A stretch of DNA of 64,000 nucleotides from Rubrivivax sp. (lineage in GTDB: Bacteria > Pseudomonadota > Gammaproteobacteria > Burkholderiales > Burkholderiaceae_C). The translations under genes were made by a program, and so were the position numbers. Location of the stretch: NCBI GenBank assembly GCA_019635285.1, contig JAHBZS010000007.1, forward strand, positions 62,001-126,000, read 5' to 3'. This document shows, one piece after another, positions 28,901 to 36,446 of this stretch; the stretch's first letter is position 1; the number at the start of each line of letters is the position of its first letter. The notes under the pieces were generated by a model. That model was given only the letters and a program-made list of their open reading frames with translations. It did no database searches and was not told the origin of the DNA.

Positions 28901-29007
28901 CCAAGCCGATCGACATCGGCGGCTTTCTGGCGGGCCTGGACCGGATATCGGCCGAGGCCGTCCGGCCGAAGGCTCGCCCCCCTTCTTCACACTCCATAAA
29001 GGACTGA
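25969..29007 (+). CDS. Multi-PAS hybrid histidine kinase with C-terminal receiver
   Basis: A 1012-residue cytoplasmic hybrid kinase with four PAS/PAC-type segments in about residues 100-615. The PAC-like ends are near FGVVIDDTE, ALTGVSLDQTD, GIHLDVTQQH and GLNWDVTQRR. HisKA carries His638 in RMSHELRTPLNAM, the HATPase domain has NLLTNAIKYN, and the receiver has Asp929 in LVDMQLPDMDGHEV with Lys in TKPID. An Ala/Pro linker separates the HATPase from the receiver. There are no membrane segments. The layout and receiver match the kinase at 22466, so the two are probably paralogues. The output partner is not in the window. Confidence 0.92.
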   Translation: MSEPASIWHDAPCAALAWERDGAWTRWRLNRAAIDWSLERQLQEADWQALVDAVAGQGPPPDEGRAQVGGLALGYRSVGLAGGGLLWLVPDAPAPDVRQDEERTAVEKLALLQGFDRIGFVVRDARTGAGWWDRPMYRILGFEPALRPPSFEQALQHVHPDDREALRRYQRESMQQAGRYETRYRLQLPDGRQRDLQALAEVRNGADGRPAMLFGVVIDDTESAGRVRAQQQVNAQLMRALDLAKVLVWRIDLRQGRFHFNDVGRDFIGTAADSVRLEDMRARVHPEDLPLAEHAIAQALSGTGVVDSETRVRSDTGGYRHLLTRRAAERDAQGRVVALTGVSLDQTDRIVERERAQTLMRRIHLIADAAGVGIWSIENVGGGDTERVVWNEQMFRIYGLPMGQPAPPVQEWMGARVHAEDRGRVADERRRARAGGHSSFETSFRVVRPDGTLRWVVCRSHSDEHEGGALLHGIHLDVTQQHTLGQALQLQEQRLRLATQVAGLGIWERDIATGAVAWEEQMYRLRGLTPDDPRAAHEIDEHIVPAEALAERGRRIQRHLEDLEPYAFEFEVRWPDGSVRWLASTGCAVRDEQGQACRMIGLNWDVTQRRLAEAALRDVEAAERASRAKSEFLARMSHELRTPLNAMLGFAQLLEHDVADRLEAPQVERLARIRSAGTHLLALIDEVLDLSAVEAGALPVALQPVDLDRVLDEVRQWVLPMAEECGVSLRAADGDARVLADERRLRQVLANLLTNAIKYNRRGGRVTTASRRLLLDGVPGWELSVRDTGRGLSAEQQAHLYEPFNRLGAEREGIEGRGIGLMTVHHLVRLMGGRLQVRSRSGEGSDFLVWLPAAPPAEPAPAPSAEPAPHAAAQAAPLSMLYIEDNAVNVMLVQEMVRLRPNVTLHIATDGRSGVDAVLARRPRLVLVDMQLPDMDGHEVLRRLRAQGCDSRLVALSANAMPEAVARARASGFDDYWTKPIDIGGFLAGLDRISAEAVRPKARPPSSHSIKD

Positions 29008-29011
29008 TGTC

Positions 29012-29812
29012 ATGGACGACCGCATCCGCATAACCCTGGAACAAGGCGTGGCCGACGTGCGCCTGGTGCGCGCCGACAAGATGAACGCGCTCGACGACGA
29101 GATGTTCGAGGCGCTGCGCCAGGCCGGCGAGCGCCTGAAGCACACGCCCGGCGTGCGCGCCGTGCTGCTGTCGGGCGAAGGTCGTGCCTTCTGCGCCGGG
29201 CTGGACACCGCCAACTTCGGCCGCATGGCCTCGGGCCAGCGCGGCGGCGAGCGGCTGCTGCAGGGCGAGCGCACGGCGGGCGGGGCCAACCCGCCGCAGC
29301 ACACGGTGATGGTCTGGCGCGAGCTGCCGGTGCCGGTGATCGCCGCGGTGCACGGTGTGGCCTACGGCGGCGGCTTCCAGCTGATGCTGGCCGCGGACCT
29401 GCGCTTCGTCGCGCCGGACACGCGGCTGTCGATCATGGAGATCAACTGGGGGCTGGTGCCGGACATGGGCGGCATGGCGCTGCTGCGCGGCCTGGTGCGC
29501 GACGACATCGCCCGCGAGCTGACCTACACCGGGCGCGTCTTCGACGGCCGCGAGGCCGCCCAGCTGGGCCTGGCCACGCGCGTTAGCGCCGACCCGTATG
29601 CCGACGCGCTGGCGCTGGCGCGCGAGATCGCCGCGCGTCCGCCGAAGGCCATGCGCGCCGCCAAGCGCCTGCTCGAGCTGGTGCAGCATGCCGACACCCA
29701 GACCATCCTGCTCGCCGAAAGCCGCGAGCAGGCGGCATTGATCGGCGCGCCCGAACAGGTGGAAGCGGTGACCGCCCGCTTGCAGAAGCGGCCGGCGGTG
29801 TTCGTCGACTGA
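29012..29812 (+). CDS. Enoyl-CoA hydratase/isomerase family protein
   Basis: A 266-residue crotonase-fold enzyme. The oxyanion-hole segments are GEGRAFCAGLD and HGVAYGGGFQLMLAADLRF. In the second region the position of the catalytic Glu reads EINWGLVPDMGG, and DM is a common variation. It starts just 4 nt after the upstream kinase gene, with AAGGA before the ATG, though a functional link is doubtful. It probably acts in fatty-acid or aromatic beta-oxidation. It is convergent with a second crotonase gene 8 bp away, so the two are not simple tandem copies. Confidence 0.9.
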   Translation: MDDRIRITLEQGVADVRLVRADKMNALDDEMFEALRQAGERLKHTPGVRAVLLSGEGRAFCAGLDTANFGRMASGQRGGERLLQGERTAGGANPPQHTVMVWRELPVPVIAAVHGVAYGGGFQLMLAADLRFVAPDTRLSIMEINWGLVPDMGGMALLRGLVRDDIARELTYTGRVFDGREAAQLGLATRVSADPYADALALAREIAARPPKAMRAAKRLLELVQHADTQTILLAESREQAALIGAPEQVEAVTARLQKRPAVFVD

Positions 29813-29820
29813 GCCTTTCT

Positions 29821-30615
29821 TCAGGCCGCGTAGTTCGGCCGGCGTTTGTCCAGGAAGGCTTGCATGCCTTCGGCCAGGTCGCCGTTGGCCACGGTGAGCA
29901 CCTGGTTGCGGTCTTCCATGGCCACCACGCTGGGCAGGTCGTTGCCGTCCACCGCGGCCCAGAAGCATTCCTTGGTCAGGCGCAGGCCCAGCGGCGCAGT
30001 GGCCAGCATGTCGTCGGCGAGCGCCTGGCCGGCGGCTTCCAGGCGCTCCAGCGGCACCACGTCGGAGACCAGCCCCACGCGCAGCGCGCGTTCGGCGTCG
30101 ATGAAGCGCCCGGTGTAGAGCAGCTCGGCCGCGACCGAGGTGCCCACCAGCCGCGGCAGGTGGTAGCTGGCGCCCATCTCGCAGCCCGACAGGCCGATCT
30201 TGATGAAGGCGCAGTTCATCTTCGTGCCCTCGGCGGCGATGCGCACGTCGCAGCCCAGCGCGATGGAGAAGCCGCCGCCGGCGGCATGGCCGTGCAGCAG
30301 GCCGATGATCGGCTGCGGGCAGCGGCGCATGCGCATCACCAGGCCGCTGAACTCGCGCTGGTTGCGCAGCATCGCGTCGGCGTCGGTGCCGATGGTGGCG
30401 CCGCTGCTGGCCTTGATGTCCAGCCCGGCGCAGAACATGCGGCCCGCGCCGCGCAGCACCACCACGCGCACCGCGTAGTCGCGCTCCAGGCCGGCGAAGT
30501 AGTCGTTCAGTTCGCGCAGCAGCCGCGGGTTCAGGGTGTTCAGCTGCGCGGGCCGGTTCAGCGTGACCCAGTCCGCCGCACCGCGCTTGTCGATGATCAG
30601 ATGTTCGTAGGGCAT
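29821..30615 (-). CDS. Enoyl-CoA hydratase/isomerase family protein
   Basis: A 264-residue crotonase-fold enzyme. The CoA-binding and oxyanion segments are GAGRMFCAGLD and HGHAAGGGFSIALGCDVRI. KIGLSGCEMGASYHLPRLVG occupies the catalytic region; Glu at EMGAS matches one usual catalytic acid. It is divergent from the SulP transporter gene, sharing about 80 bp of upstream DNA. It differs clearly in sequence from the neighbouring crotonase, so substrates probably differ. Confidence 0.9.
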   Translation of the reverse strand: MPYEHLIIDKRGAADWVTLNRPAQLNTLNPRLLRELNDYFAGLERDYAVRVVVLRGAGRMFCAGLDIKASSGATIGTDADAMLRNQREFSGLVMRMRRCPQPIIGLLHGHAAGGGFSIALGCDVRIAAEGTKMNCAFIKIGLSGCEMGASYHLPRLVGTSVAAELLYTGRFIDAERALRVGLVSDVVPLERLEAAGQALADDMLATAPLGLRLTKECFWAAVDGNDLPSVVAMEDRNQVLTVANGDLAEGMQAFLDKRRPNYAA

Positions 30616-30697
30616 GGCTTTGCTCGTCGTGGCCGAAGCCGCAAGTTAGCAGAACGGGCCGGCGAGGCCGGGCCGCAGCGGGGCGGTAGCATGCGGC

Positions 30698-31951
30698 ATG
30701 CAATGGCCCTTCATGCGCTGGCTGCCCGAATGGCGCATGCCGGGCACCGTGCGTGCCGACCTGCTGGCCGGGCTGACTGGCGCGGTGGTCGTGCTGCCGC
30801 AGGGCGTGGCCTTCGCCACGCTGGCCGGCCTGCCGCCGCAGTACGGCCTGTATGCGGCGATGGCACCGTGCATCGTGGCAGCGTTGTTCGGTTCGAGCCG
30901 GCTGATGGTCACCGGCCCGGCGAACGCCATCTCGCTGACGACGATGGCCGTGATCGCGCCGCTGGCCGCCGCCGGGTCGCCACAGTACGTCGGTCTGGTG
31001 CTGACGCTGAGCTTTCTGGTCGGCCTGATGCAGGTGCTGCTGGGCCTGGCGCGCGTGGGCGACCTGGTGGAGCGCGTGCCGCACTCGGTGGTGGTGGGCT
31101 TCACCGGCGGGGCGGCGGTGCTGATCATCATCAACCAGCTGCCCGCGGCGCTGGGCATCGCGCTGCCGCGCGCGCCATCGGCCTGGCACCAGCTGCAGGC
31201 GCTGGCGCCGCACCTGGGGCAGCTGCAGCTGCCGGCGCTGCTGGCCTCGGCGCTGACGGTGGCCACGGCGCTGCTGGCGCGGCCGCTGAACCGCTGGGTG
31301 CCGGCGATGCTGGTGGCGCTGCTGGTGGGCGCGCTGAGCGCCAAGCTGGTGGCCTGGCTGGCGCCCGCGTGGCCGCGCTTGAGCACCGTGCAGGCGCTGC
31401 CCGGGCCGCTGCCGCCGCTTTCCTGGCCCGACCTGTCGGTGGACACGGTACGCAGCCTGTTCGGCGCGACGCTGGTGATGACGTTGCTGGCGCTGACCGA
31501 AGCCACGGCCATCGCCAAGGCGGTGGCGCGGCAGTACCACGACACGCTGGACGGCAACCGCGAGTTCATCGGGCAGGGGCTCGCCAACCTCGTCGGGTCG
31601 TTCCTGTCGTCGATGCCCGCCAGCGGCTCGTTCAACCGTTCGGCGGTGAATACCGAGGCGGGCGCCCGCACGCCGCTGGCCGCCATCAGCGCCGCGCTGT
31701 TCCTGGTGATCATCCTGGGCGGCGTGTCGCCCCTGGCCACGCACCTGCCGCTGGCGGTGGTAGCCGGGCTGCTGTTCGTCGTCGCCCGCGGCCTGTTCGA
31801 CCTGCCGGAGATGCGCCGGCTGTGGCGCGACGAGCCGCTGGAGCGCGTGCCGCTGCTCGTCACCCTGGCCGGCACGCTTGCGCTGTCGCTGGAGTGGGCG
31901 ATCCTGCTGGGCATCACCAGCGCCTTGCTGGTCAGGCGGGCGGCGCGGTAG
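30698..31951 (+). CDS. SulP family inorganic anion transporter without STAS domain
   Basis: A 417-residue inner-membrane transporter with about 12 hydrophobic segments. The SulP signature PQGVAFATLAGLPPQYGLYAA lies near residue 30, and SGSFNRSAVNTEAGARTPLA in the later core is diagnostic. Most SulP proteins run on for 100-150 residues into a cytoplasmic STAS domain; this one stops right after the last membrane segment with RRAAR, so STAS is absent. Substrates of this class include sulfate and bicarbonate. The gene ends 13 bp before the cyclase-like/ATPase gene and could be co-transcribed with it. Confidence 0.88.
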   Translation: MQWPFMRWLPEWRMPGTVRADLLAGLTGAVVVLPQGVAFATLAGLPPQYGLYAAMAPCIVAALFGSSRLMVTGPANAISLTTMAVIAPLAAAGSPQYVGLVLTLSFLVGLMQVLLGLARVGDLVERVPHSVVVGFTGGAAVLIIINQLPAALGIALPRAPSAWHQLQALAPHLGQLQLPALLASALTVATALLARPLNRWVPAMLVALLVGALSAKLVAWLAPAWPRLSTVQALPGPLPPLSWPDLSVDTVRSLFGATLVMTLLALTEATAIAKAVARQYHDTLDGNREFIGQGLANLVGSFLSSMPASGSFNRSAVNTEAGARTPLAAISAALFLVIILGGVSPLATHLPLAVVAGLLFVVARGLFDLPEMRRLWRDEPLERVPLLVTLAGTLALSLEWAILLGITSALLVRRAAR

Positions 31952-31964
31952 ATTGCGCGGGCCG

Positions 31965-34874
31965 ATGAGCCAGCGCCTTGCCCTCCTGCTGACGGACGTC
32001 GTCGACAGCACCCAGCTCGCCGAGCGCCTGGGCGATGCCGCCGCGGCCGAGCTGAACGCTGCGCACGACCGCATGGCGCGCGACCTGCTGCGCAGCTGGC
32101 GCGGCCGCGAGATCGACAAGACCGACGGCATGCTGATGCTCTTCGACAGCGCCGCCGATGCGCTGGGCTATGCGGTGGCCTACCACGCGGCGCTGGCCGC
32201 GCTGCCGGTGCCGCTGCAGGCACGCGCCGGCTTGCATGTGGGCTCGGTGATGCTGCGCCACAACCCCCCGGAAGACGTGGCGCGCGGCGCCAAGCCGGTG
32301 GAAGTCGAAGGCATCGCCAAGCCCGTGGCGGCGCGGGTCATGTCGCTGGCGCTGGGTGGGCAGACGCTGCTCACCGCCGAGGCGCGGGATGCCCTGGGAT
32401 CGACCGGGCTGCGTCTGCAGTCGCACGGCTTCTGGCGCATCAAGGGCGTGGCCGAGCCGCTGGAACTGTTCGAGGCCGGTGGGGCGCTGGCACCGTTCAC
32501 GCCGCCGCCCGATTCGGCCAAGTCCTACCGTGTGGTTCGGCGCGAAGGCCTCTGGCTGCCGCTGCGCGAAGTGGCCAACAACCTGCCGGCGGAGCGTGAC
32601 AGCTTCGTGGGCCGGCAGGACGTACTCGTCGACCTGGCTCGGCGCTTCGAAGCTGGGACGCGCCTGGTGTCGGTGCTGGGCATCGGCGGGACCGGAAAGA
32701 CGCGCCTGGCGCTGCGCTTCGCACACACCTGGCTGGGTGATTTTCCTGGGGGTGCCTGGTTCTGTGATCTGTCGCATGCGCTGTCGCTGGATGGACTGCT
32801 GCATGCCGTCGCGCAGGGGCTCGACGTGCCGCTGGGCGAGGACGACCCGGTCGTGCAACTCGGGCGGGCGATCGCTGGCCGCGGGCGTTGCCTGGTCATT
32901 CTGGACAACTTCGAGCAGATCACGCGCTACGCCGCGTCGACGCTCGGGCGTTGGCTGGCTGGCAGCACCGACGCCAGTTTTCTGGCCACCACTCGCGAAG
33001 TGCTTGGCCTGCCCGGCGAGCAGGTGCTGGCGCTGCCGCCGCTGCAGATCGGCGATGCCGTCGACCTGTTCGTCAAGCGGGCGACTTCGGCGCACCTGAG
33101 CTTTGCAGCCGACGCGAACGAACGTCCCCTGATTGAGCAACTTGCCGGTCTGCTCGACGGCCTGCCGCTGGCCATCGAACTGGCGGCCGCGCGCACGCGC
33201 GTGCTTTCGGTGACTGCGCTGCTGGCACGCATGGATCAGCGCTTCAAGCTGTTGGCCGCTGCCGGTGGGCGGCAGGACCGCCAGGCCACCTTGCAGGCGA
33301 CGTTCGACTGGTCGTGGGATCTGCTGGGCGACGTCGAGAAGTCCGCGCTGGCGCAGCTGTCGGTCTTCGAGGGTGGCTTCACGTTGCAATCGGCGGACGC
33401 CGTGCTCGACCTCTCGGCCTGCTCGAAGGTGCCGTGGCTCGTGGATGTGCTGCAGTCCTTGGTGGACAAGTCCTTCGTGCGCATCGTGGCCACGGACCGA
33501 TTTGACCTGCTGGCCAGTGTGAAAGCCTACGCCGGGGCGCACTTGTCGACCGAGGGGCGCTTCCCTGGCAGCGGCCCTGTCGCACTGCGCCACGTGCAGG
33601 CCCGGCATGGCGCGTGGTTCGCCGCGCTGGGGCCACAGCGTGCGGTCGAGGCGGGCTGCGCCGATCTACCCAATGTCATTGCGGCCTGCCGCTGGGCCAT
33701 CCGCGAGAAGCAGGGGCAGAGCGCGGTCGGCGCGCTGCAGGGCGCTTGGGCGGCGTTGAGTCGTCATGGCCCCTTCAGCAGCGGTGCGGAACTCGCGGCG
33801 GCCGTGTGCCAGCTGCCGGGTCTGGATGAGGTTGCCGCGGCGCGCGCGCACGCCGTCCGGGCCAGCGCGCTGGAGTTTCTGGGACACACCGCGCAGGCGC
33901 GTCGGCACTGCGAAACCGCGCTCATCAGCGCGCGGGCCGGGGGTGACCTGGCATGCCAAGCCGATCTGCTGGTCCAACTGGCTGACCTGGATGGCAGCGA
34001 CAGTCGCATGGCCCCCGCCCGAGACGGGCTGAGCAAGGCGCTGGATCTGGCGCGGCAAATCGGGCATGGGGCCACGGAGTGTGCAGCCCTGAACGGTCTG
34101 GCCAACGTCGCCATCGACCAGGGGCGCATCGACGAGGCGCGTGCGTCCTACGAAGCCGGGCTCGACAGAGCCCGCGAGATCGAGGATCGAGCCTGGCAAT
34201 GTTCGTTGCTCGGCAATCTCGGCATGCTGCACGCCAACGTCGGACGCATGGACGAGGCGCGCCGCTGTCTCGAACAAGCGCTCGAACTGGCGCGTGCGCT
34301 GGCCGACCGACGCCGTGAAGGCACGCTGCTGTGCAACCTGGGCATGCTCCATCTGGTGCAGCGTCACCTTGACGAGGCCATCGACGTGTCGGAGCAGGCT
34401 TTGCGTGTCGCGCGGGAACTCGGTCACCGCCGCGTGCTGGGCATCGTGTACTGCAACCTGGGCCTGGCCGAGGAAGAGCGCGGACGCGCGGCGGAGGCGC
34501 TGGCGTACTTCGATGCCGGCCTGAAGGTGATGCGCGAGTTGGGCGACCGTCGTCACGAAGGGCAGTTTCTCGGCTATATGGGCCGCACGCGGGCGCGCCA
34601 GCGAGACTATGTCCTGGCGCGCGAGTGTTTTGCCACCGCGCATGTGCTGCTCAGCGAAGTCTCCGATGCGCTGAGCCTGGGCATCCTGCTTTGCGACCTG
34701 GCGACCTGCGAGTGGCACGCGGGGGATCCGGCGGCCGCTCGCCAGGCACTGGACAAGGCCCGTTCGATGGGCCTCTCTACCGGCGCGGGTCCCGGTTCCG
34801 AATTCGGTCAGGCTCTGGCCAGGGCGCAAGCGCTGCTCGGTCTGGCCCCGGCAGACGAGCGCCCGGCTACTTGA
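31965..34874 (+). CDS. Class III cyclase-like / ATPase / TPR multidomain protein
   Basis: A 969-residue protein with three parts. Residues 1-170 look like a class III nucleotide cyclase: metal Asp11 in LLTDVVDST and Asp54 in KTDGMLML are present, but the transition-state Asn of N-x3-R is Pro120 (KPVAARV), while Arg124 remains. Residues 225-560 form an AAA/NB-ARC-like ATPase with P-loop GIGGTGKTR at 239-247 and Walker B LVILDNFEQ. From about 630 on come tandem TPR repeats (for example LGNLGMLHANVGRMDEARRC). The family resembles signalling ATPases of the AfsR/predicted-ATPase kind. Catalytic cyclase activity is uncertain. Codon choice in the ATPase and TPR parts looks less GC3-biased than in neighbours, a possible sign of transfer. 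Confidence 0.85.
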   Translation: MSQRLALLLTDVVDSTQLAERLGDAAAAELNAAHDRMARDLLRSWRGREIDKTDGMLMLFDSAADALGYAVAYHAALAALPVPLQARAGLHVGSVMLRHNPPEDVARGAKPVEVEGIAKPVAARVMSLALGGQTLLTAEARDALGSTGLRLQSHGFWRIKGVAEPLELFEAGGALAPFTPPPDSAKSYRVVRREGLWLPLREVANNLPAERDSFVGRQDVLVDLARRFEAGTRLVSVLGIGGTGKTRLALRFAHTWLGDFPGGAWFCDLSHALSLDGLLHAVAQGLDVPLGEDDPVVQLGRAIAGRGRCLVILDNFEQITRYAASTLGRWLAGSTDASFLATTREVLGLPGEQVLALPPLQIGDAVDLFVKRATSAHLSFAADANERPLIEQLAGLLDGLPLAIELAAARTRVLSVTALLARMDQRFKLLAAAGGRQDRQATLQATFDWSWDLLGDVEKSALAQLSVFEGGFTLQSADAVLDLSACSKVPWLVDVLQSLVDKSFVRIVATDRFDLLASVKAYAGAHLSTEGRFPGSGPVALRHVQARHGAWFAALGPQRAVEAGCADLPNVIAACRWAIREKQGQSAVGALQGAWAALSRHGPFSSGAELAAAVCQLPGLDEVAAARAHAVRASALEFLGHTAQARRHCETALISARAGGDLACQADLLVQLADLDGSDSRMAPARDGLSKALDLARQIGHGATECAALNGLANVAIDQGRIDEARASYEAGLDRAREIEDRAWQCSLLGNLGMLHANVGRMDEARRCLEQALELARALADRRREGTLLCNLGMLHLVQRHLDEAIDVSEQALRVARELGHRRVLGIVYCNLGLAEEERGRAAEALAYFDAGLKVMRELGDRRHEGQFLGYMGRTRARQRDYVLARECFATAHVLLSEVSDALSLGILLCDLATCEWHAGDPAAARQALDKARSMGLSTGAGPGSEFGQALARAQALLGLAPADERPAT

Positions 34875-35328
34875 GCTTGGCCCACGGGTCGAGCTTGATC
34901 GGCGCGCTGCCGTCCTTCGGAACCAGCTTGATGTCGTACTTGAAGCAGGCATCCGCGGTATGCGGGCCGGTCTTGTTGCACTGGAATCCCTGCCCGAAGT
35001 CACGGGAGCGGCAGTTCTTGAAGACCGCGTCCGGATCGGGCTGGCTGCGGCAGCCCATCTCGGGCGGCGGCGGCGGCGGATGGCGATCGAACTGGATGCC
35101 GTCCTCCGGGAACTCATACTCGTCCGGATTGCTGCCGAAGACCCACCGTATGGCGCCGTTCTTCTCGTAAAGCGTCGCGTAGCCTTCGGGTAGCGAGATG
35201 AGGCGATGCTCGACGTTGACGGTGACGTAACGCGGATCCCTCGCCTGCGCTCCAAAGTCGCGGTCGATGGGCGCGCATCCCGCCAGCATCAGCAGAACCA
35301 GGGACGTTGCCGAAGTTGCTCTGTTCAT
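34867..35328 (-). CDS. Hypothetical lipoprotein
   Basis: A 153-residue predicted lipoprotein with a type II signal sequence (SLVLLMLAGC, lipid Cys18) and a strong GAGGAG 8-13 nt before the ATG. The mature part has a Pro run (PPPPPP) and five further Cys in the second half (CRSQPD, CRSRDF, CNKTGP, CFKYD), so disulfides are likely. I recognise no family. Its stop lies inside the end of the convergent cyclase/TPR gene by 8 bp. Confidence 0.72.
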   Translation of the reverse strand: MNRATSATSLVLLMLAGCAPIDRDFGAQARDPRYVTVNVEHRLISLPEGYATLYEKNGAIRWVFGSNPDEYEFPEDGIQFDRHPPPPPPEMGCRSQPDPDAVFKNCRSRDFGQGFQCNKTGPHTADACFKYDIKLVPKDGSAPIKLDPWAKLK

Positions 35329-35494
35329 CCGCTGCTCCTCGTTGGTGACGCCGTCATGCATGGCGGCGCGACATCTTGGGCCAAGAGGCTGAGCGTGAAA
35401 ACCCCCTGCAGCAGCGGCTGAAATGCCGGATCCACAACGTAGGGGAGTCACGCGCACGCTGAGTGCCGCTGCAGATGCAGATAAAGTCTGCACC

Positions 35495-36097
35495 ATGACC
35501 CGCCCCATCCTCGCCCTCGACGCCGACGGCGTGCTCGTCGACCTGCATGCCGGCTACGCCCGCGCCTGGCAGCGGGCCTTCGGCGTCGTGCCGGCCGAGC
35601 GCGACCCGCTGGCCTACTGGCCGATGGACCGCTGGGATGTCGAACGCGTCGACGCCGAGCAGCGCTTGCTGCTGCGCGAGCAGTTCCAGCGGCCCGAGCT
35701 CTGGGAAAGCCTGCCGGCGATGCCCGGCGCGGTCGAGGCCTGTCTGCGGCTCGACGACGCCGGCTACGAACTGGTCTGCGTCACCGCGCTGGAGTCGCGC
35801 TTCCAGAAGGCGCGCCTGAACAACTTGAAGGCGCTGGGCTTTCCGATCCGCCGCGTCATCACCACCGGGCACCAGGAGGGCGATCGCAGCCCCAAGGCCG
35901 ATGCCATCGAGAAGCTGCGCCCGGTGGCCTTCGTCGACGACTACGTCGCCTACCTGCGCGGCATTCCCACCGAGGTGCACACGGCGCTGGTGCTGCGCGC
36001 GCCCAACGGCAGCCCGAACGTCGGCAATGAGCTGAAGCTGGCCCGCTCGGTGCATCAGGACCTGGCCGCATTTGCCACCCACTGGCTGGGCAGCTGA
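35495..36097 (+). CDS. HAD-family phosphatase-like protein
   Basis: A 200-residue HAD hydrolase. Motif I is DADGVLVD at residues 9-16 (nucleophile and acid Asp), motif II Thr or Ser in VCVTALESR, and motif IV is FVDDYVAYL. No large cap domain is present, only a helical insert around residues 20-70. The start is set at MTRPILALDADG because HAD motif I normally begins within 10 residues. The substrate is unknown. Confidence 0.82.
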   Translation: MTRPILALDADGVLVDLHAGYARAWQRAFGVVPAERDPLAYWPMDRWDVERVDAEQRLLLREQFQRPELWESLPAMPGAVEACLRLDDAGYELVCVTALESRFQKARLNNLKALGFPIRRVITTGHQEGDRSPKADAIEKLRPVAFVDDYVAYLRGIPTEVHTALVLRAPNGSPNVGNELKLARSVHQDLAAFATHWLGS

Positions 36098-36191
36098 GCG
36101 ACCCCTCCCTCCTTTGGTGGATTTTCTCTGCGCGCCCTTGCGGCCATCATGGCCGCGAGGGCCGCAGAACTGGCCATAGGGAGACCCTGCC

Positions 36192-36446
36192 ATGATCTTC
36201 GATGAACGCAACGAAGGCGACTACCGCATCTATGCCGGCGCGCTGGAGGCGCCGCACGGGCAGGGCTACATCGCGGCGGTGGTGGTCAGCCGCGTGCAGG
36301 GCGCCGGCAGCACGCCGCGCGAAGCCTATCGCGACGACAGCCTGGCCTGCGGCTACCGCTGGCTGTCGCAGGCCGACGCGTTGAACTACGCGCTGAGACG
36401 CGCACGCGACGTCATCCGCCGCGAGGCGCATCGGCTGCACTGCTGA
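36192..36446 (+). CDS. Small conserved hypothetical protein
   Basis: An 84-residue soluble protein starting MIFDERNEGDYRIYAGALEA, with an alpha/beta look and a basic C-terminal helix ending RREAHRLHC. The first ATG has a modest upstream AGGGAGA. Codon usage matches that of real genes here. I recognise no family. Its 3' end overlaps the convergent WYL regulator by 35 bp. Confidence 0.62.
   Translation: MIFDERNEGDYRIYAGALEAPHGQGYIAAVVVSRVQGAGSTPREAYRDDSLACGYRWLSQADALNYALRRARDVIRREAHRLHC

Noticed and set aside
28676-32131. Very long open frame on the minus strand across a kinase, two crotonases and a SulP gene
   Set aside because: High-GC shadow frame: dominated by Arg, Gln, His and Ala, no domains, and antisense or out of frame to several clear genes.
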